DNA of 64,000 bases from Leuctra nigra (taxonomy: Eukaryota; Arthropoda; Insecta; Plecoptera; Leuctridae), in assembly GCA_934045905.1 (NCBI GenBank), contig OW203768.1, positions 34,315,060-34,379,059 on the forward strand, given 5' to 3'. Shown here one piece after another: positions 13,395-23,901 of the stretch (positions within the stretch are counted from its first letter, which is position 1; every line of letters starts with the position of its first letter). The notes under the pieces are model-generated. The model saw nothing but the letters and a program-made list of their open reading frames with translations, searched no databases and was not told where the DNA came from. The position numbers were made by a program, and so were the translations under genes.

Positions 13395-13880
13395 CATTTT
13401 CTCAATTTTCCGTTGCACCCTTTTGGAATGATATAATCAAGCTCTTCCAATTACCATTTGACTGATGTCAATAAATACAGCTGTATTGAAATATTCTCTT
13501 ACATTACCCCAACGCATTCAATCAAATAATTACCGATCACCCATTAGAACTGTAGCTGAAATTCTTCATTATTAATGTTCATTTTAATAGATTAGAATCT
13601 GATCATTTCACTGAACTGAAACTTGATGCTACAACAGCTGACTATTTCAGCCACTGGAAAATCCACATGTGTATTTTCTTAATATCTTATTACTAAAGTA
13701 CAGTTTATTCCTAAACTGTTAATATAATTATATTATGTTCTATTATGTTATTATATTCTAATGACTCATGTCCCCTTTACAAAATTATGGTTTGATGAAG
13801 TCGGAAAACCTGGTTTATTAGCTCAACTCAAGAATAATTGAAATGGACTTCCGACCTTCTACTTCTAAAACACGGACAAA
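13395..13880 (+). repeat. Family F dispersed repeat, second copy
   Basis: Holds both blocks: ATAATCAAGCTC ... TATTCTCTTACA, then about 230 bp, then ATGACTCATGT ... ATGGACTTCCGACCTTCTAC. Confidence 0.4.
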
Positions 13881-14499
13881 CTATCAAGTTTACCCCATCT
13901 GCTTTTTCGATTATGACCGAATAGCAGAGAGGTATGTACGGTCACGTGACAGCTGTCAACCAATGAGAGCACATTCTTCACGTTGCTATATTCGGCTCCA
14001 CTTGATAGGTATATTGTAAAAACTAAACATTGATGCTAAAAACCGTATCAATAGAGACATTCCTTCAGTAACATGACAACACTAATAAGAAACGATGGAA
14101 AAGTACATATTTAACAAAATAAAATGTATTACAAATTTTCAATTCAATCGGCTTTGGTTTGTTGGTATTCACTATTCAGGTTCACGGCCCATGTATAACT
14201 CAGAGAGAAGAAAATTTAAATATGTCAGTTTGAACGAAGTTGTCGGCATGACGGTTTCTATGTTTAGTAATTGATTTGACAGTTACTATACATTAGAGTA
14301 GATTTGTTACAAATACAAAAGCATATAGTGTGCGTCTTAGGTAAGTTTTGGTTATTTCTTTATTCACAAAAAGCAGAAGACGTAATTTTAGACATGTTTG
14401 GCAATGTAACGCCACAATCTTAGTTATAGTTTTCAATAAATACCAATGTCAAATCGAAGCGCGCAACCGTTCCTGACACACACACACACACACACACAC

Positions 14500-15534
14500 A
14501 GATAGACAGACAGAACTGGGTAACTATAAGTAAGATACCTCTCCAGAAATCTCTTGTGACATCCCATACTAAACTCGTAAAATTACAATTAATACTTGAT
14601 TGATTGGGCTTACAATATGTAAAATTTAATATTAAGTTGGTCTTGATCACCATGCAAAATTTGAACTTAATGTGAACATTTTTATTGTCGACCAATCAGA
14701 AGACATTATTTAAACTTAAACCAATTAGAGGATTTGGCCTTCGTACTGGAGCCCAAGTCTTGAAAAAAGCGTTTTGAAACCGTCTGGCGTTTTCATTGAT
14801 CAAAACGTAAAAAAGTTGAAGGCTAAGGTAAAGTGGTCAACTTTTTTACGTTTTGATCAATGAAAACGCCAGACGGTTTCAAAACGCTTTTTTCAAGACT
14901 TGGGCTCCTGCATCCGATTTTATGCGCTAGCTCAAAAATGCTTTCATTTTACTGTACATTGTGGATAGCTTGGCTGCTCTACAGACCTTGCCTTGGAACA
15001 GAAGCTTAAAGAAGGCAGGGATGACAATTTAGTATACATTTTTCAAGATTAATGATTATGGAATAAAATGACCTTAAAATGACAAAACTTTTGAAAATAA
15101 CGAAAGATTAGACTGAAAATTGGCAAAAATACTTAAAATGTTGGTACCAATGACCACGCGAAGTTTTAAGTTGATCGGTCAATCTGTTCTAGTTTAAATG
15201 TCAAAAATCACATGAAAAATAGTTTTAAATTTGAACCAATAGGAGGATTTGGCTGAAACTTTTTATGATTGGGTACAATGTTTGTTGCAATGTTTTTGCT
15301 AAATTTCAAATTGATCGCAGCAACCAATCGAAAGTTATTTTTTTTTAAATTTGAACCAATCACGGGAGCCCATTCAAAAACGATCCCAGGAAACGCATAG
15401 AGTACGTTAGTATGTGTACAAAATTTCAGATCGATTGCTTGAGCGGTTTGACCTGGGCTGTGACCACAAAAAAAAAAAAACAACAGAGAAAGTGCCATAA
15501 GAGTACCGTGGTGACGCTCGCTACGCTCGCTCAA
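14500..15534 (-). mobile_element. Family B element, copy with an inserted palindrome
   Basis: It matches the reverse complement of the copy at 33038-33840 throughout and ends with the ACGCTCGCTACGCTCGCTCA terminus. It is interrupted at 14748-14908 by a perfect palindrome that the 33-kb copy lacks. A (CA)n run at about 14478-14502 abuts it. Confidence 0.75.
14748..14908. mobile_element. Perfect 72-bp-arm palindrome inserted in a family B element
   Basis: Arms 14748-14819 and 14837-14908 are perfect reverse complements with a 17-nt loop. The homologous position near 33630 has the uninterrupted sequence GTACTGCATCC (reverse strand), so this is an insertion with at most a 1-2 bp target duplication. 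Confidence 0.85.
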
Positions 15535-16788
15535 TGAACGAGATAATAAAACGTCACGAAAAGTGAGAAGTATTCGTCTACGAGGTAAGCAGTGGGGTCA
15601 ATTTGGGGTCATCCCTATATTGAAGATAGTAGGTGTAAAATTATAATTCGACAAAATTGTGAAATTTCTTTCACCTCTCAAACTTAGCTTCCCCATTATG
15701 CCCAACTTCCCCTACACTTGATTAACTGAGCTAGAACCTCTGAAAACGAGATATCCCAAGAAATGTGTGTATTTTGGAGCTATTTTACGTAGATTCCATC
15801 CCCATCTCCAATAAACAGACACTACTTAACTCCAACAATCCCCACCTAATCACCATCGCATCGCACATAACGCTTGGTCCATTATGAAGATCCCTGGAAT
15901 CGGCTCCGATGGACCGACGCATTGTATGCTAATTCTCCACTAATTAACGGCTGGAATAGTCACGTAAAGTTATGGTCATGCAGGTTGCCACGGCCTCCCG
16001 CCTCGGCGTTTAGTCCGAGTACAAAGCTAATGAATGCAATCACACCTCTGGCGGCGGCGAAGCGAACACAAAGAGGCCTATTGATTGGTCGGACAGTGAT
16101 CATTTCATTTCACACAATCGAAACGGCGGGGAGTAATGAAGCCATTCCGATAATCAATATAATGGAATGGAAGAGCTGTGACGTCATTTTACAGTGTTCG
16201 TTTCTGTGTTTTGAAGATGTTGGAATTTGGGAATGGATTGGGGAATGAATGGTTGATTGTTTAATTTTGATGTAGGTAAATATGGTTTCATTCTTATTCA
16301 TAGTTTGCACGTGATGTCATCTCATTGTAGCCTGCCACCATCTTGATGGCACGCAGAATAGCTGGATTCTCTGATTTTTTGACGATATTTTATAATGGGT
16401 TCCTGGGAAATTGTATATGTTCCGGAGATGTCTTTACGAAGAGGAATCACTCACATTACATAAATACATCGATTTGCCTCAATAAAGCTATAAATCTGAC
16501 CCGTCAACGTGCCAACAAAATGTCCGCCCTCAGGTGGAAAATTCAATAATTATGCTTTGCTGATATAAAACAAAAGAAGTTCGTAAGCTATGAATTATCA
16601 TAGGTAAATGACGTCAAAATACAACAATGGTTGTTTTAGAGGATCATTGAAATGTAGGTATATGTAAATGTGTTATATATGGTGATTATTAAAATTAAAA
16701 GATGACGAAGATATTTTTTAATCAAAACTTTCTAGATAGCGACGTAAAATCACATTTATTTTTCATTGTTTTCCTATCAAGCAATAAA
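15535..16788. other. No supported gene
   Basis: A stretch at 15870-16150 is less AT-rich and open on the plus strand for 124 codons, but has no domain, splice partner or usual composition; I leave it unassigned. Confidence 0.4.
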
Positions 16789-17684
16789 CTAGGAAACCGC
16801 TCTGTGTAACGCGTTGATGAGCGAGCACGGATACACGCAACACCTTGAACCGAAATTATGTCTATCGAATGTCATTAAAATCCAATAATTCTTTAGTTTC
16901 GTCACATACTTGTATAAAAATCTCCAAAATCTCCAAAAATATTGGTGCCAATCCTTGCTAAGTTTTAAGTTGATCGATTGAACCTTTATGATTGAACGGT
17001 TCCTTGTTAATTTTCAAAAATCACAGGATCTCGTTCAAAAAATAAACCTGGGACCACCCATATGATATGATATGTAGTGTGTGTACACAATATCAGATCA
17101 ATCTGTTGAACGGTCATTATTAGTTTCATATCGTTTAAAACTTACTGCTCTAACTACCTTGCCTTGAACTGTAGATTCGAAGTCGCCGTGAATTTGACAG
17201 CCAACACGCAAAATGTCCCTAAAATGACAAAAACTTTTGAAAATAACGACAGATTAGAGTGAAAATTGGCAAAAATACTTTAAATGTTGGTACCAATGAC
17301 CATGCGAAGTTTTTAGTTGGTCGGTCAATCGGTTCCAGTTTAAATTTCAAAAATCATAGAAAAAATGGTTTCAAATTTGAACCAATTGGAGGATTTGGCT
17401 GAATTTTTTTTTGATTGGGTACAATGTTGGTTGCAATGACTTTCCTAAATTTCAAATTGATCGAACCAACCAATCGAAAGATAATTTTTATAAAATTTGA
17501 ACCAATCACAGGATCCCGTTCAGAAAAGATCCCAGGGATCGCATAGATTACGTTAGTATGTGTACAAAATTTCAGATCGATTGGTTGTGCGGTTTGACCT
17601 GGGCAGTGCAGGCAAAAAAAAAAAAAAAACACACAGAGAAAGTGCCATAAGAGTACCGTGGTGACGCTCGCTACGCTCGCTCAA
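16789..17684 (-). mobile_element. Family B element, complete copy
   Basis: It runs from CTAGGAAACCGCTCTGTGTA to CGCTACGCTCGCTCAA. On the minus strand it is bordered by A before TTGAGCG and T after CTAG, consistent with insertion into an AT dinucleotide. A poly(A) run lies at about 17612-17628. Confidence 0.75.
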
Positions 17685-17714
17685 TAAATACATTTCCCAA
17701 AATTTACTATAAGG

Positions 17715-18097
17715 AACATGAATACACTTTTAAAATACATTTATTCAAAATAACAACACGTAGGTAGAACGCAATTATCACTTTCAAAAGTGCACATTTT
17801 CATTGAAAAACATGGAATTTATATTGCGTGGTCATTTTGGCGGGAAAACGGGTTTCCTTCCTGTCGATTGATGTCATATTTTATTGTAACCATGGCAACG
17901 TCATTCTTGGTTGATTAAAATGACATAAATCGATAGGAATAGGTACCATTTTCCACCAAAATTTCTACTGAATTTAAATTTCTTATTTATTACTGAAAAT
18001 GTACACTTCTGAGGGTGACAGAGTGTGTTTTACTAAAAAAGATGTTGCTATTTTGAAATGTAGTTTAAAAACATGCAACATCCTATTGAAACCATGT
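17715..18097. mobile_element. Family D foldback element, copy 2
   Basis: Diverged copy with the same order: TTCAAAATAACAACA arm, TTTTGGCGGGAAAA core, ACCATGGCAACG centre, a mutated second core (TTTTCCACCAAAA) and a TTGCTATTTTGAA arm. Confidence 0.55.
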
Positions 18098-18265
18098 TTA
18101 GAATTTCACTATCACTACGCAGTGTAAGGTGAAAACAAAATACTCACAGTTCAGCCGTACGTGTTTCATTAATATTTATATTAGTATTGAAACTTCACAG
18201 ATGTTCAAAGATCCAGCCCATCACTGACATCGTGGCTGTACATCTCCCATGCCAGAGATTAACTC

Positions 18266-18417
18266 CAGTACAGTATTGGAAATGTGTCTCGATCATCCCT
18301 ACGCTTATACCCTCCCGCCATACAGCGGAGATCGTAAAGTGGTATACCAGCGCTCCGTTGTATGGCGGGATGGTATAAGCGTAGGGATGATCGACACACA
18401 TTTCCAATACTGTACTG
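18266..18417. repeat. Foldback with 65-bp arms
   Basis: Arms 18266-18330 and 18353-18417 match at 62 of 65 positions with a 22-nt loop. Both arms read CAGTACAGTATTGGAAATGT at the outer end. No similar copy is seen elsewhere in the window. Confidence 0.8.
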
Positions 18418-18897
18418 TCCAACATGTTGTGTTGCAAACCATTAACACAATATCAACGTCAGTTTCAATCTCGTTAACAAGAAAATGGCTGCACTAAAAT
18501 AAGTTCATACAAGAAAATTTACTCCAATAATATTGCTGAAAGAATATTGCTGTAGGCCACCATTAGTAAATGGCATTATTGGTAGCAGTGGCAATAATGA
18601 AAAAGTAAAATATAATGAATAAGTAATAAAATAATAAAGTAAAATTATGTTTCCACAATCCATGGTAGACCTGTTTTCAAATTCGTCTGCAGTGGGACGT
18701 CCTAAATCGATATAAATTAGCAGCAGTTTGAAACATTTATTTATTATGTAGGTTTTGTTACAAGTGTCACTTGCTGGACAATGTGTGTCGCTATAGCAGC
18801 GAGGCCGATCTGTAAAGCGGCTTGTTTCTCCTTGATGTCCTTGATGTTCCTTTTGGTGACGTTGCAGTTTGTAAAAAAAACACTGAAACACACTGAA

Positions 18898-20127
18898 TTA
18901 ACTCGTAAGCTTTTCCGGTGAAATTGCGTTCTTTTTTAAAACGTCTCTTAAAGTCTCTTGCCATCCGACATCCACAAGGTTCTTCTCGTTGTGGGCCGTC
19001 GGAAGAACAATCCTGTCACACAGGGAGCATGAGAGAAGACTGCATCCTCGTTCAACATGTTCATCGAACGTTCTGTGAGACAAGAAGACGAGACCACACT
19101 TGCACTCAACTCGGTGGGCACTCTCGTGCTGAAGTAGGTGGATATCACGTAGATAATCAAAATGAAATCTTTCGCCACACACTGCACATTCATAATGCTT
19201 CATAAGATTATAAGAGCTATTTTGACGATCACAATTCATCTTTTGGCCAATTTGATGCTGACGTAGCTCATGTTTTTTAAAATCTCCTATACGTTTGAAT
19301 CGTCTCATACAGACTGAACATGAATAGGGTTTAATGTCACTGTGACATATTTTATGACGCTTTAAGCTAGTAGAACTTGAACAATATCTGCCACAGATCG
19401 GACATGAGATTTTGTCGGAGTGCATTTTAAAATGTTTGTTCAGCGCTTCTTTTGATATGTAATTGCGATCACAAGTAGTACATCGAAACTTGCAAACTAG
19501 ATTGTGCGTGTTTTCTTGATTCCTTGAGTAACTGTGTTCCATTGACAGTTTCTCTTGTGTAATATTCGTCTTACTTATCGTCTCGTCCTTGTCTTGCTCC
19601 GTTGCTGCTGAATGAAGTATCTGCCGATGGTGCTGCAAGGAAACCCCGTGTTCTACTATTCGAGGCTTAACGTCTATCGTGTGCTCTTCAATGTCAATCT
19701 CGAATGTTCCATCGCAGGCATCCTCCTTCTTGATGACATCTTGAAGTGCAAAGGCTGAGGTTTCCAAGTCTCCAGACAGGTAATTTAAACAAGCTTGACA
19801 TTGTTCTGCCAAATCATTACAAGTCAATTCAGTTACTTCAACTTGTGAAAGAATATTGTCTTTTATATCCAATGGATCTTGCATTGTGGAATGTCCCTTG
19901 TATTCGATGTCGTCATCGCAGTTCTCGTTGCAAGATATAAAGTGAGGCGAAGTTCTGAGATGCGACGAATGTTCCAAGTGGACATTGGATGTACAAAGGA
20001 ACTCAATATCCAACTCATTCTTAATTTCTAGTGGATCCACAGCATATTCTGTCGATTCAACTATTATTTCAGCCACCTCGTCGAAGCTTTCATACTTATG
20101 TTCGAATTGCATCTCAAAGAAATCCAC
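18898..20127 (-). CDS. C2H2 zinc-finger protein, coding exon
   Basis: A 409-codon open frame ends at 18898. An acidic N-terminal half (VDPLEIKNELDIEF, DPLDIKDNI) is followed by four clear C2H2 fingers: about residues 216-236 (CTTC...H-H), 242-262 (CPIC...H-x3-H), 270-291 (CSVC...H-x4-H) and 314-334 (CAVC...H-x3-H). A degenerate fifth begins at CKC (342-344) and a CSLC pair near 367. Probably a nuclear DNA-binding regulator, as usual for the family; targets unknown. The 5' limit at 20127 is GTG, not ATG: either translation starts at the Met six codons in, or CTCAG|GTGG is a splice acceptor joining to an upstream exon I cannot identify. The frame stays open upstream to a TAA inside the palindrome at 20137-20230. 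Confidence 0.72.
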   Translation of the reverse strand: MDFFEMQFEHKYESFDEVAEIIVESTEYAVDPLEIKNELDIEFLCTSNVHLEHSSHLRTSPHFISCNENCDDDIEYKGHSTMQDPLDIKDNILSQVEVTELTCNDLAEQCQACLNYLSGDLETSAFALQDVIKKEDACDGTFEIDIEEHTIDVKPRIVEHGVSLQHHRQILHSAATEQDKDETISKTNITQEKLSMEHSYSRNQENTHNLVCKFRCTTCDRNYISKEALNKHFKMHSDKISCPICGRYCSSSTSLKRHKICHSDIKPYSCSVCMRRFKRIGDFKKHELRQHQIGQKMNCDRQNSSYNLMKHYECAVCGERFHFDYLRDIHLLQHESAHRVECKCGLVFLSHRTFDEHVERGCSLLSCSLCDRIVLPTAHNEKNLVDVGWQETLRDVLKKNAISPEKLTS

Positions 20128-20136
20128 CTGAGCCCT

Positions 20137-20230
20137 GATTCTATAACTCCATTGCGACCGCTTAGCAATTATTTCAATGTTAATCCTTATGGAATAAATT
20201 GCTAAGCGGTCGCAATGGAGTTATAGAATC
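20137..20230. repeat. Perfect palindrome, 34-bp arms, 26-nt loop
   Basis: Arms 20137-20170 and 20197-20230 are perfect reverse complements by direct comparison. It lies 10 bp upstream of the zinc-finger open frame, so it would be either in the 5' leader or at the end of an intron. Its ends do not resemble the other foldbacks here. Confidence 0.9.
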
Positions 20231-21939
20231 CCACCTCTGAGCTCTACAAGAAGAAAATCCTCGATCTTGTAATCACAACATGGAAAAAGAAATCACCTTT
20301 CTCTTGATTGTTTTAGAGTAATGTATTTGTTAATTTTTTACTTCGCCATCGCCTGAGTCAAAAAAACAATTCCCATAATCTCCGATCTTATTGACCGTGA
20401 TCAAGGTTATGATATTGAAGCATCGAGAACCGTCCCTGAAGTTGAAGTCCCTACGCCTTGCGAGGTGAACTGAAGGGCTGTTCCACCATAGGCCCATGAT
20501 TACTCCTAGACTAGATTGTATTTTATTATCATATGCTTCATCCATCCCGCTTAAACGGCAATGTTTAGTTTTTAGCTGTCCATCGTCCAGTCCTCTCGCT
20601 TGTGAAGTATACATGCCACGTTCCGAACAATATTCTCGACACTATTTATTCTCGACACTACACGATGATAAAAGGTAACCCAAAGTCTAGTCAAGTGTTC
20701 CTAGGTCTTCTCCGCCTGTTTGCACTCAGCATTTGAAAAAAAACATTCAACAAGTCTTGTGTTCTATCCTCGACCCTCTACATGATCTCTAAAGGTCATC
20801 CATATCCATAGCTAAAGAGAACGTTCAGTTTTTAGCATGTTGCTCAGTAATCTGTTCAATGTTTCGAACTTCATCCTCTAAGGACTACATGCTGATGGTC
20901 GGCATGCTCAAGAACGGAATAAACTGTTAAGGAATTGGAGTTCTTCACTCGTTGTTCGACGTTCTACTCAGCAGGGGGCTGGATTCCCGAGAAGTATTAT
21001 CTGCTAATACGTATTATCTTTTGATTTAATACCAAGAACACCATGGTACGTATTAGGAGATAATCCTTTGCTGTGAATTCAGCCGCAGGTGCAAGCTCGG
21101 CATTTGGCAAATGCAGCAATCCCTGACGTGAGTTTTTCTACACATGTACTATTTTTACAAAATCTACAGAATTATAAATCTTTGTTAATGATACCGAGGT
21201 GCTAAGGTTAGATCACCAAGGTTAGATCAACATCGTCAGAATTTGTCAAGGTTTCCACCCATCCAAGATAAGTCAAATGTTGTGCCAGGTTTGCCTTCAT
21301 GGCATGAAGATCTTGGACGTACTTAGATTGACAATCCCGACACAGTATTTATTTGTAAATAAATAAGGCGTCCGTACACATGGGGCAAGAGGGGGCGTTT
21401 GCCCCTTCTGGATATCAGGAAAACATATTTTTTTTGTTGGGTTTTCATTTCATTTTGTAGACAAAAAACTCAAAAATAAATCATTTCAAAATGTCAAAAA
21501 ACCAAAACATGCCCTGTGGGGCAATATGGGGGCATACCATCCACCCCCCAAAGTGTCCAAATTTAAAAAATATAGATTATTTCAACAAAATACACCTCAT
21601 ACAGCGTCTCAAAATTGATTTAAAAGTGTTCATAAACGAAAAAACGCCTTGAGGGGCAGGGTGCACCCCCCCCCCCCCTTAACCCGTGAAAAATTGTTTT
21701 TCTAGGCTGCCCTGGCAGAAATCCTGCGGACGAATATGATTCTCTGAGAATATTGCGCCTAAATAATCACCGAGTGTTGACTCTTTTTGTTTCTGGAAAT
21801 GAGAAACAGCGCGATGGGTGGCAAAAATTAGCAACTCTTGACGTGATCATCATACCCTTAGTTGCAGCAGTTAGTAAACATTACTCATTGTATATATAGT
21901 ATATAGTATATCGTTGCTTCCAAAAACGTGAACACAAAC
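20231..21939. other. No supported gene
   Basis: Upstream side of the zinc-finger exon; any first exon of that gene should lie here but none is convincing. 21360-21700 has G-runs and C-runs as in decayed transposons. Confidence 0.4.
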
Positions 21940-22605
21940 GAAACACAAATGTAGCCAGTGTGATTATAGATCACATACTAAACATAAACTCAACAACCAT
22001 ATGAGGCCATATGCCTGCGACATTTGCACATACGGATGTAAATCCAATAGTTTGTTGTGCCGTCACAAGCTACGTCACTCAAATGAGAAGAAACACCAAT
22101 GTGACCGGTGTGGCTTTCGAACAAACACTAAGCGAACCCTCAAGAACCACAAACTAATCCATACAAACGAGAAGATTTCTCTTGCAACACTTGTGCTTAC
22201 CAGTGTTTCACCAGCCGTAGCTTAGGGGTCCACATGCAAACCCATTCTACGCAGAAGAAATACAATTGCGGCCGATGTGAGTATGCAACGAACTTTCAGG
22301 TGCAGCTTGTAGTTCATCTTAGCAAGCATTCTGGAGAGCGTCCGTATGCATGTGATATCTGCTCCTACAAGTCTGCAACCAAAGGGTCCCTTACCGCTCA
22401 CATAAAGCGCCTCATAACAGAGAAGAATCACAAATGTAGCCAGTGTGACTACAGATCACATACTAAACAAGAACTCAAGAACCATATGATGTGGCATACT
22501 GACGACAGGCCATGCTTGTGATGTCTGCTTGTAATAATGGCGAGAGGCCATATGCTTGTGATGTCTGCTCGTGTATAGTGGAGCATAGAGTGGAGTCAAG
22601 AAGTC
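21940..22605 (+). pseudogene. C2H2 zinc-finger pseudogene with frameshift
   Basis: The plus strand encodes zinc fingers such as CSQCDYRSHT, CDICTYGCKSNSLLCRH, CDRCGFRTNTKRTLKNH, CGRCEYATNFQVQLVVH and CDICSYKSATKGSLTAH with NEKKH/GERPY linkers. Reading shifts frame at about 22172-22185, just after the linker NEK; the next finger (CNTCAYQC) is in another frame. After 22521 the pattern decays into two stray copies of CDVC. There is no start codon in context and no splice structure, so I call a broken copy. It is not closely similar to the gene at 18.9-20.1 kb. Confidence 0.6.
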
Positions 22606-23830
22606 TCAAATATTGGCAAATAGTGCGTTTTGTGAAACAAACGTGAAATTTGGTACCCTGACTAATTCGAGTATGAGAAATCCAAAAATTTATGGCTCCA
22701 AGCCGAGTCATTAATACTTTCCGAGTAATTAGCATAATTAGCATAATCAAAAAAATAGAGATTAAAAAATTTAATGATTTTATAATTTGGTCTTTATGGG
22801 TATCCATCGACAGCTCTTTATGTCCACAATGCATATTAATCATAAAAAGTTAATAATTATCATTCACCTGCTAATTAACACACTAATTAATTAAATTGAT
22901 AAAAAGCGCAATTCAACGAATCATTTATTTGACCAACTCCGATTTTGATCAAACTTGGTAGGATTGGTCCCAAACCCAAAGTTACACGTACGTGTTTTTT
23001 GGTTTGCCCATTTATTGAGTCCTTTCAGAGCCACAGGCCCTCAAATAATCAAAATTTTGAATTATTCTAACTTTTACACCGTTCAACTCAGAAACTTGGT
23101 CTCATTAAAGTTTTGTTTAATTTGATATTGGGAGAATCTGGTTATGATTATTTTAGGGGACAAAAATTAAAATTTTGACTTCAAAGAGCCTACTACACAA
23201 AAACATTTTTCTTTAATTTTTCAAATCATTATGTTGAAATATGGCTGAATGCAAACAAAGAAGGATTTTTCATCAAAATTATATCCCTTAATATTGCGGT
23301 TTTAGGAGCAATTTAAGGCCAATTTTCCGGGACGATTTCATGTCTCCCTGTGTTATCTTATGGGGGAAAAGATGATCTTCAATCAAGAATATCTCATTAT
23401 TTCATACCGTAAGGGGCAAATATTTTTTGCTAGTTGTATGTAATATGGTTTCATTAATCTTTGGTGTAAATTACAGCAAATTCTCATTCCTATGCCGTAA
23501 CCGTGGAACCCCCTTAACTAATTTAAAGATAATATTTCCAATTAATTACATCCCATCATCGGGTGTTATTACGTAACAATGTTGCTAACCAGAAATGTGG
23601 TGTTTACATGCATGCAAAATTCCAGAGGGAAACTGTGTGATCTGGCACTTGAAATCGAAAAGAAAACACCAAGACAAAAGTACAAATGTAACATTTATTA
23701 GCGAGATTATAATACCCCTGGTTATATGGCAGACAGTAAATTATTCCCTTTATCCTAAAAATTCTGCGTTATACACACACCACAAATAATATTTAAAATG
23801 TCATAAAAAGCGCAAGAAACATTTTATCAT
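22606..23830. other. No gene seen
   Basis: AT-rich spacer between the zinc-finger pseudogene and the 3' end of paralogue 1. AATAAATAAATAA (minus) near 23835-23850 is the likely polyadenylation signal of paralogue 1. Confidence 0.5.
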
Positions 23831-23901
23831 GAAAAATTATTTATTTATTTAATATTTTTAAAATCTTCGTAGCTTTTAGTTCTGGAACCCGAACAACGCT
23901 G

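Noticed and set aside
15874..16248. 124-codon plus-strand frame as a gene
   Set aside because: No recognised domain, splice signals or homologue within the window; length is within chance for a less AT-rich patch.
18505..18891. 128-codon minus-strand frame downstream of the zinc-finger stop
   Set aside because: It starts directly after the zinc-finger stop, has no domain and becomes hydrophobic AT-rich filler; most likely 3' untranslated sequence.
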